DNA of 64,000 nucleotides from Gamarada debralockiae (lineage: Eukaryota; Ascomycota; Leotiomycetes; Helotiales; Hyphodiscaceae), in NCBI GenBank assembly GCA_002803225.1, contig NXFV01000626.1, positions 1 to 64,000 of the forward strand, given 5' to 3'. The notes below the pieces were generated by a model. The model did no database searches. It saw only the letters and a program-made list of their open reading frames with translations, and was not told the DNA's origin. Shown one piece after another: positions 59,317 through 64,000 of this stretch. Positions within the stretch are counted from its first letter, which is position 1. Each line of letters begins with the position of its first letter. Both the position numbers and the translations under genes were made by a program.

Positions 59317-59876
59317 TCATATCAAGATCGGCCGTACAGTGAAGCTGCTATTTTTAGTTTCGGTACCTGAGTAACCAATCTAAGGCGTCTGGGTAGGTGT
59401 AAATGTATTGTCCATGGGGGTTGGATTGGGTAATCACGCAGATGAATAGCGTGAGGTTCCTGACCCGCTCCTAAGAAAAATAGAGACAGCATGTTCTGTA
59501 TTACAAATTCTGACCACGAGTTCCCCATATGCCGCAATGAGGCGTAGAGATCAATGATAGACCAGCAACCAATCACGCGCCCCGAATCACGTTGTCGACG
59601 AACATTTTGGGCCTTTTCGTATCGGATAATCGTAAAATCCCCACAGTTTTGACCATATTAGCGAGCTAACCTGGAACAGCTGCGGACTTATTATAAATCT
59701 TCGAGGAACTCTAGCAGGTTTTTGAATTTGGATCCGAAATAGACCATTGAGCGCGGAGTACTTGAAGGGGTAATTCGAAGGCGATATTGAACTGATAAAT
59801 ACCGGATCGAAACTCCTCTTCTCTGAAGATTAACTCGACAAGGTGTATTGATCCAACCGGAAATCTCAAAATCGCA
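59317..59876. other. Spacer and promoter of the short-chain dehydrogenase
   Basis: No gene is seen. An 84-codon minus-strand frame at 59576-59322 overlaps the element edge and has no domain. The last 150 bases lead into the dehydrogenase ATG. Confidence 0.45.
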
Positions 59877-60790
59877 ATGGCTTCGTATCTCATCACTGGC
59901 TGCTCACGTGGCATCGGTCTCGAATTGGCAACTCAACTCGCTGCATCATCTGAAGTCAGCACTGTCTTCGCAACTGCTCGAAAGGAATCACCTGCTCTGA
60001 AAGAATTGGTTCAAAAATCTAATGGCCGCGTCGTCTTCGTTGAGCTCGAAATCACAAGCTCAGACAGCGTCAAGAATGCAATATCATCTGTCGAGAAAGT
60101 CCTTGGTGGAAAGGGACTCGATGTATTGATCAATAATGCGGGTATCATGGACAATGTTCCTGGGGGACCTGCAAACATGTATGACCCAATACTACTGGTC
60201 TTTGGAAAATGATGAACTGATAGACGCAGGACTGGAGAGCACCTGGACAAATACCTCAGCACCAACGTGACAGGTGTGCAACTGGTGACCCAAGGCTTCT
60301 TTCCCTTATTACAAAAAGGAAACCTTAAGAAAATAGCTAACATGTGAGTCCATTCGCAATCCCTCATCTGCGTGTTCGATATCCTGATACAAACAGTACT
60401 TCGACACTCGGATCCATCGGCATGGCAGAGAATTACCGCGGAAGCTCAGCCATCGCCTACAAAGTGACAAAAGCAGCTTTGAACATGCTAACCGTGCAAT
60501 GGGCTCTCAATTATGGCAAGGACGGATTCACGATCATTGCCGTCAGTCCTGGAGTATATCCCCTTCTAACTTCTACTCTAAATTGCCCATGCTGATTATT
60601 GTAGTGGTTGAAAACAGACCTGGGATCACAATATGCTGATCTTCCTGTGGATGTGGGAGCCAAGGCTACGCTAGATAAGATTTTTGGCGCGAAGAAGGAG
60701 GATAATGGGGCTTTTATGAGTATTTATGTTAAGGGGTGGGAGAACTCGACTAAGTCGAGTAGGTATGATGGGCGGAATCCTCCTTGGTAG
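59877..60790 (+). CDS. Short-chain dehydrogenase/reductase, 4 exons
   Basis: Exons 59877-60178, about 60230-60343, 60397-60553 and 60605-60790 join in phase to about 252 residues. The Rossmann nucleotide-binding motif ITGCSRGIG is at the N-terminus, NNAG follows near residue 90, and the catalytic Tyr-x-x-x-Lys is in AIAYKVTKAALN with STLGSIG before it. The fold is a classical SDR using NAD(P)H. The best class is the fungal ketoreductase/C-factor-like group, so a role in reducing a carbonyl is plausible but unproved. Two acceptors six bases apart (60224 or 60230) are both in phase at exon 2. It is intact although its left neighbour is a dead transposon. Confidence 0.9.
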
Positions 60791-61564
60791 AAGAATCATG
60801 CATGAATCGTCGTTGCATTGAAAAAGTCAGAATAATTCAATACATGGATCAGTCTTAATATTTATCTTGGCAAGTGACTTGTGTCTGGTACTCTTTTCGC
60901 ATTTCTCATCTAGCATCAAGCTGCAGTGTAAATCAGCTGGATTCAAGGAGGAGAATTACAGTCCCACTCTTTCACAGAGTTTTCTTTGGACCAAAAACAT
61001 TTGTATCCATATGTCTTGAATATGTTTTTGGAGGGTTGGTTAGCGCAATCTACGTCCAATTGCGGAGAAAAGGAAGGCGGGCACGAATCGCGACGGACCA
61101 AATGAAAACTTTGAACTTGTCCTGACTGCGACTAGGCTGATTGGATTTCAGCGTTGCCACGACAGGAACCGACAGAGGAATTCTCATAAGCTCCACCATG
61201 CGTAAACTAACTATGATAGATGGTTGGATGGCAAGGAGGAAAGGGATTAGGCATTAGGGAAGGAAGAAGAACGAGGTGTTTAGGAAGTTGCATTGCATAA
61301 AGTTTGAGGGAAGGGGAAGGGGAAGTGAAAGGGGAAGTGGTGGTTGTCACGAGAGTTTGCATTGATTGCATGGTCTGTATTGATTGGAGCGTGAACCTTT
61401 GAGCATAGGAACCGAAAATGAGAATACTAGAATCAAACTGGTATATGTCTGCACTTCGAAACCTTTAAAAAATATAACGAGCAGTTTTCGAGATTCTCCC
61501 TACGCGGGAAGGACCGAAATGACGGCTGAGGATCTGAGCCAGTTATCGTAGTCGCTGCTCAACC
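60791..61564. other. Intergenic stretch with a purine-rich tract
   Basis: I find no gene. Near 61300-61350 the plus strand is a purine-rich run with repeated GGGAAG-like units. Short frames of up to 83 codons are not supported. Confidence 0.45.
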
Positions 61565-61749
61565 CTACTCCTGCCAGACCCACTTAAAGCCGTCCCAATA
61601 CTTGTACTTTAGGGCATATTCGTCCCACTCCCAGTCTGATGCTTGTTGATGAGCAGGTATTTGAGCCCCTGATTTGGTAGAAGACGATGATTCCCCTTCA
61701 GTATTGGACGTGCCGATACGGACTGGTGGGTACCCTCGAATTTGAGAAT
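61565..61749 (-). CDS. Tentative last exon of a short protein
   Basis: After an AAG acceptor at about 61750 the minus strand reads RGYPPVRIGTS, an Ser/Gln-rich stretch, then DWEWDEYALKYKYWDGFKW and VWQE before a stop at 61565. The aromatic-rich, acidic end looks like real protein, unlike the chance frames around. The upstream part is not certain: an ATG at about 61863 opens MASPTKHVNIFNPQN before a GTGAGG donor, but the reading phase does not join simply. No family recognised. Confidence 0.3.
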
Positions 61750-62327
61750 CTTATGTCACCAGTTTCTGGATAATAGTGAAAGGATGTTGCCCTTTTAGAT
61801 CCTTTCAGGTTTCCCTCACATTTTGGGGGTTGAAAATGTTGACGTGCTTTGTCGGAGATGCCATGGTAGAAGTTTTGGATTTTGATGTGACTGGGAGAAC
61901 TGAGAGGCAGGAAACTATCTGTGTCCTCAGTTGCGAAGGGAAATCAATCAATCTTCTTCTTGAAATTTATAAGGGTTCAGCTATATAGAATCCTTTCCTA
62001 TCAGCCAACTTGGCTGTTTGGGTTGACAGAAGACTGAGAAGTGGAGGGAGTAGATAAGCGCGCTAGAGTGGATGATCATACAACATTGTGAAGGTGTTTG
62101 GAGTGAATAATGCCCTTGCACCGTGAATCCTGGTGTCTCATGTTCCATAGAAAAGAAGTTAAGAACAGCTTGAGGGCGTATCTTGACCAAACACTTATTC
62201 GCTCCCTTGGCCTTTCGGGATGTTATCGGACAGCTCTCAGGCAATTACACTTGCCGATGCGCTGTGTGTAATTCAGTTCCGTGGCTTTTAAAGCCACTCC
62301 TGCGTGAATTGAAGCCAAAAAGTACTG
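61750..62327. other. Stretch between two tentative small genes
   Basis: It may hold a 5' exon of the tentative gene ending at 61565 (ATG near 61863, minus). Otherwise only short frames. Confidence 0.4.
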
Positions 62328-62796
62328 TCATGCTTCCCCAAGAAGTGGACTTCGTTCCGTATCTTCCTCTCTCCTCACATCAACCAATCTCAATCTCCAC
62401 CCCCTCCACCAACCCGGCTGATAATATTTCCACACCCTCCACCAATCTTCCGACCTAGCCTTCCACTTCCTCTGAACCCATCTTCCAAACCTGAAACCTG
62501 CAATAGCAAGACCAATCACCAAGAACGTTGATAGAACAGACACGATACAAGTTAGGAACGTGATGGTCGAGACGTGACATCCCAAGGGACGAGTTCTGAG
62601 CTCCCATCTTTCCGACCAAAGTGGACATATGTCTGGGTTACTGATGGGTGCGAGAAGTTGGATTGTAGCTGTGTTGGGAACGCAGGTTGATGTCTGAGTT
62701 GCTGTTAGTAGCTAGGCAAGCATACGAGTAAAGGCAAAGCTGATCCTTACTGTTGGACACCACGAGCAAAGGCCTTTGCCTAAACAACCCCAGCAT
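62328..62796 (-). CDS. Small membrane protein of unknown family, 2 exons
   Basis: Exons 62796-62751 and 62701-62328, with a 48-nt intron (GTAAGG donor, GCTACTAACAG branch and acceptor), join in phase to 139 residues. The start region is hydrophobic (MLGLFRQRPLLVVSN), then come four Cys including ICPLW and GCH, then a membrane segment (ITFLTCIVSVLSTFLVIGLAIAGF) followed by a basic, Trp-rich tail: EDWWRVWKYYQPGWWRGW and a final acidic ERSPLLGEA. The type I layout is plausible. I do not recognise a family; the frame further upstream is open in parts, so the gene could be longer on its 5' side. Confidence 0.45.
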
Positions 62797-63491
62797 TCTT
62801 GTTGACCCCAGCAGTACCTCAGGAGCTCATCCGAAGTTCCGTTCCCCGGCGATTGGCCTTGCAGATCGAGGGACATCGAGGCTTTGGGATGGTAGTTCCG
62901 ATATCACTTGGAGCTTACGCACTTCTCCTGAGCTTGGAGGAGCGGAGATTTCTGCTTCTCTGGTCCCAAAATAAGGACTCTAGAGACAGCCCTCACCAGA
63001 TTTATCGACCAGAATCATGGTATTCTCTGAATTCAAATGAGCAGTTCGTTCAAGAATCACGTGTATGCCCTGTTTGGGCTTTCAATGCTGACTGAGACTC
63101 GAGATCGGTGTCGGTGTTGACGATTTCCTACGTATACGGTGGCCCTTTGGGATATTCCGTGTCATAAATCCCCTGATTCCGGCCTGTGCATATGACACCC
63201 AGGAATCTCTCCATCAATTTGAGCTCTTTGGGGAGCTACATTCCCTCCAAACTTGACACCAACTATCCTGCTCAGGATCCCCTCTAAAATGAAATGCACA
63301 CACTTAAACCCAAGTGAATTCTTCATCACTGAGAGCTGCTAAAATTAAGCGAGATCTGTCGCAGTAGAAAGTGCATTGTCGCTATGAAATTCATTGTCGT
63401 TCCCCGTACCCACTCAACACCGAAAGCTCAACCACCACGGCGTTCACATCGCCGTCATCCGTGATCTCTCGACGGGAAAATCAACGCAACG
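62797..63491. other. Promoter region of the Zn2Cys6 factor
   Basis: It lies between the divergent small membrane gene and the transcription factor. No gene seen. Near 63440-63490 it leads into the ATG at 63492. Confidence 0.45.
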
Positions 63492-64000
63492 ATGTCGAAC
63501 CTTCAAGAAATCGATCCGAGATTGAGAGATACGGCTACGGCCTTCTCTCAGCGTCCACCAGGCGCATCCCTTTCAACCACAATTGCCCCAAACCCCGCCC
63601 TTTCACCTGCTCCTCAGCATCAGCACTACCCTCCGATTCAAGATGGATCACCTCACCAAAACATTTACCCTCACACTCCTCAATCCGTCGGCAATGTGAC
63701 AGACCATGATCACGATCACGATCACGATGGAGTCAACAGCGCAAAAGATGGCGGCCCCAATGATCCGAAGCGACCAAGAGCTTGCGAAGCGTGTCGAGGT
63801 CTCAAAGTCCGCTGCGAACCTGATCCAAACAATCCTGATGGTCCTTGCAAGAGATGCAACAAGGCGAATCGTAATTGCGTAGTTACTGCGCCGAGTCGCA
63901 AGAGACAAAAGAAGACAGACAGTCGTGTCGCAGAGCTGGAGAAAAAGATTGATGCGTTGACAGCCAGTTTGAAGGCGACAAAGTCTGATTCACCTTTGCT
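63492..64000 (+). CDS. Zn2Cys6 transcription factor, cut by right edge
   Basis: An ATG at 63492 opens a frame running off the end after 169 codons. A His/Asp tract (DHDHDHDHD) is at about residues 71-79. The zinc cluster CEACRGLKVRC-x10-CKRCNKANRNC lies at about residues 98-128, with spacing C-x2-C-x6-C-x10-C-x2-C-x6-C; a basic RKRQKK stretch and a coiled-coil dimerisation helix (VAELEKKIDALTASLKA) follow. This is the standard N-terminal DNA-binding part of fungal Gal4-type regulators, acting in the nucleus. The target genes and the rest of the protein are outside the window. No intron is seen before the edge. Confidence 0.9.
   Translation, partial: MSNLQEIDPRLRDTATAFSQRPPGASLSTTIAPNPALSPAPQHQHYPPIQDGSPHQNIYPHTPQSVGNVTDHDHDHDHDGVNSAKDGGPNDPKRPRACEACRGLKVRCEPDPNNPDGPCKRCNKANRNCVVTAPSRKRQKKTDSRVAELEKKIDALTASLKATKSDSPL

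Noticed and set aside
37939..60790. Secondary-metabolite cluster (exporter, esterase, acyltransferase, reductase, Zn2Cys6 factor)
   Set aside because: No polyketide, peptide or terpene synthase is present, the acyltransferase is dead, and the genes are spread among housekeeping-like neighbours.
1..64000. CRISPR array or prokaryotic operon
   Set aside because: The genes are intron-containing and eukaryotic; repeats found are coding repeats or transposon ends.

Overview
The window is nuclear DNA of a filamentous ascomycete (Pezizomycotina). The evidence is split genes with short introns (about 48-210 nt, GT donors, CTAAC/CTGAC-like branch sites), a complete Leashin-type Woronin-body tether (a family of septate filamentous ascomycetes), fungal families such as FLC/TRP, CRT10 and Zn2Cys6 factors, and decayed genes whose damage is mostly C-to-T and G-to-A change, as repeat-induced point mutation (RIP) would leave. 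I cannot name the species. Exon joins were made by hand and checked for reading phase; none was tested against transcripts.

Left third (1-19.8 kb): a metallo-beta-lactamase-fold hydrolase (minus), a kelch-type membrane protein (minus), about 5 kb of gene-poor DNA holding a decayed 2EXR-type gene, a CRT10-family regulator (plus), and an ammonium transporter of the Mep1/Mep3/MeaA type (plus).

Middle (19.8-42.6 kb, minus strand): a giant tether gene predicted at about 5,758 residues, made of one 15.8-kb exon plus a 1.5-kb exon. It carries long arrays of lysine-rich repeats, a four-copy DQL-LARQL array and about seven scattered Ala/Gly-rich hydrophobic patches. Next to it lies an eight-exon full-length ABCB (MDR-type) exporter of 1,323 residues.

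Right third (44.9-64 kb): an FLC/TRP-type membrane protein, a secreted type-B carboxylesterase, a BTB-domain protein with a Cys-pair and Arg-rich linker, a class II aldolase/adducin protein, a short-chain dehydrogenase and, cut by the right edge, a Zn2Cys6 transcription factor. Among them lie a multiply broken Tri101-like acyltransferase and a RIP-damaged Tc1/mariner element for which I found both inverted ends (57956-59316). Between 53 and 60 kb the window therefore looks accessory; the rest looks like stable core genome. The neighbours do not form an obvious pathway: no polyketide, peptide or terpene synthase is present, so I do not call a metabolite cluster. The most notable locus is the giant tether gene.
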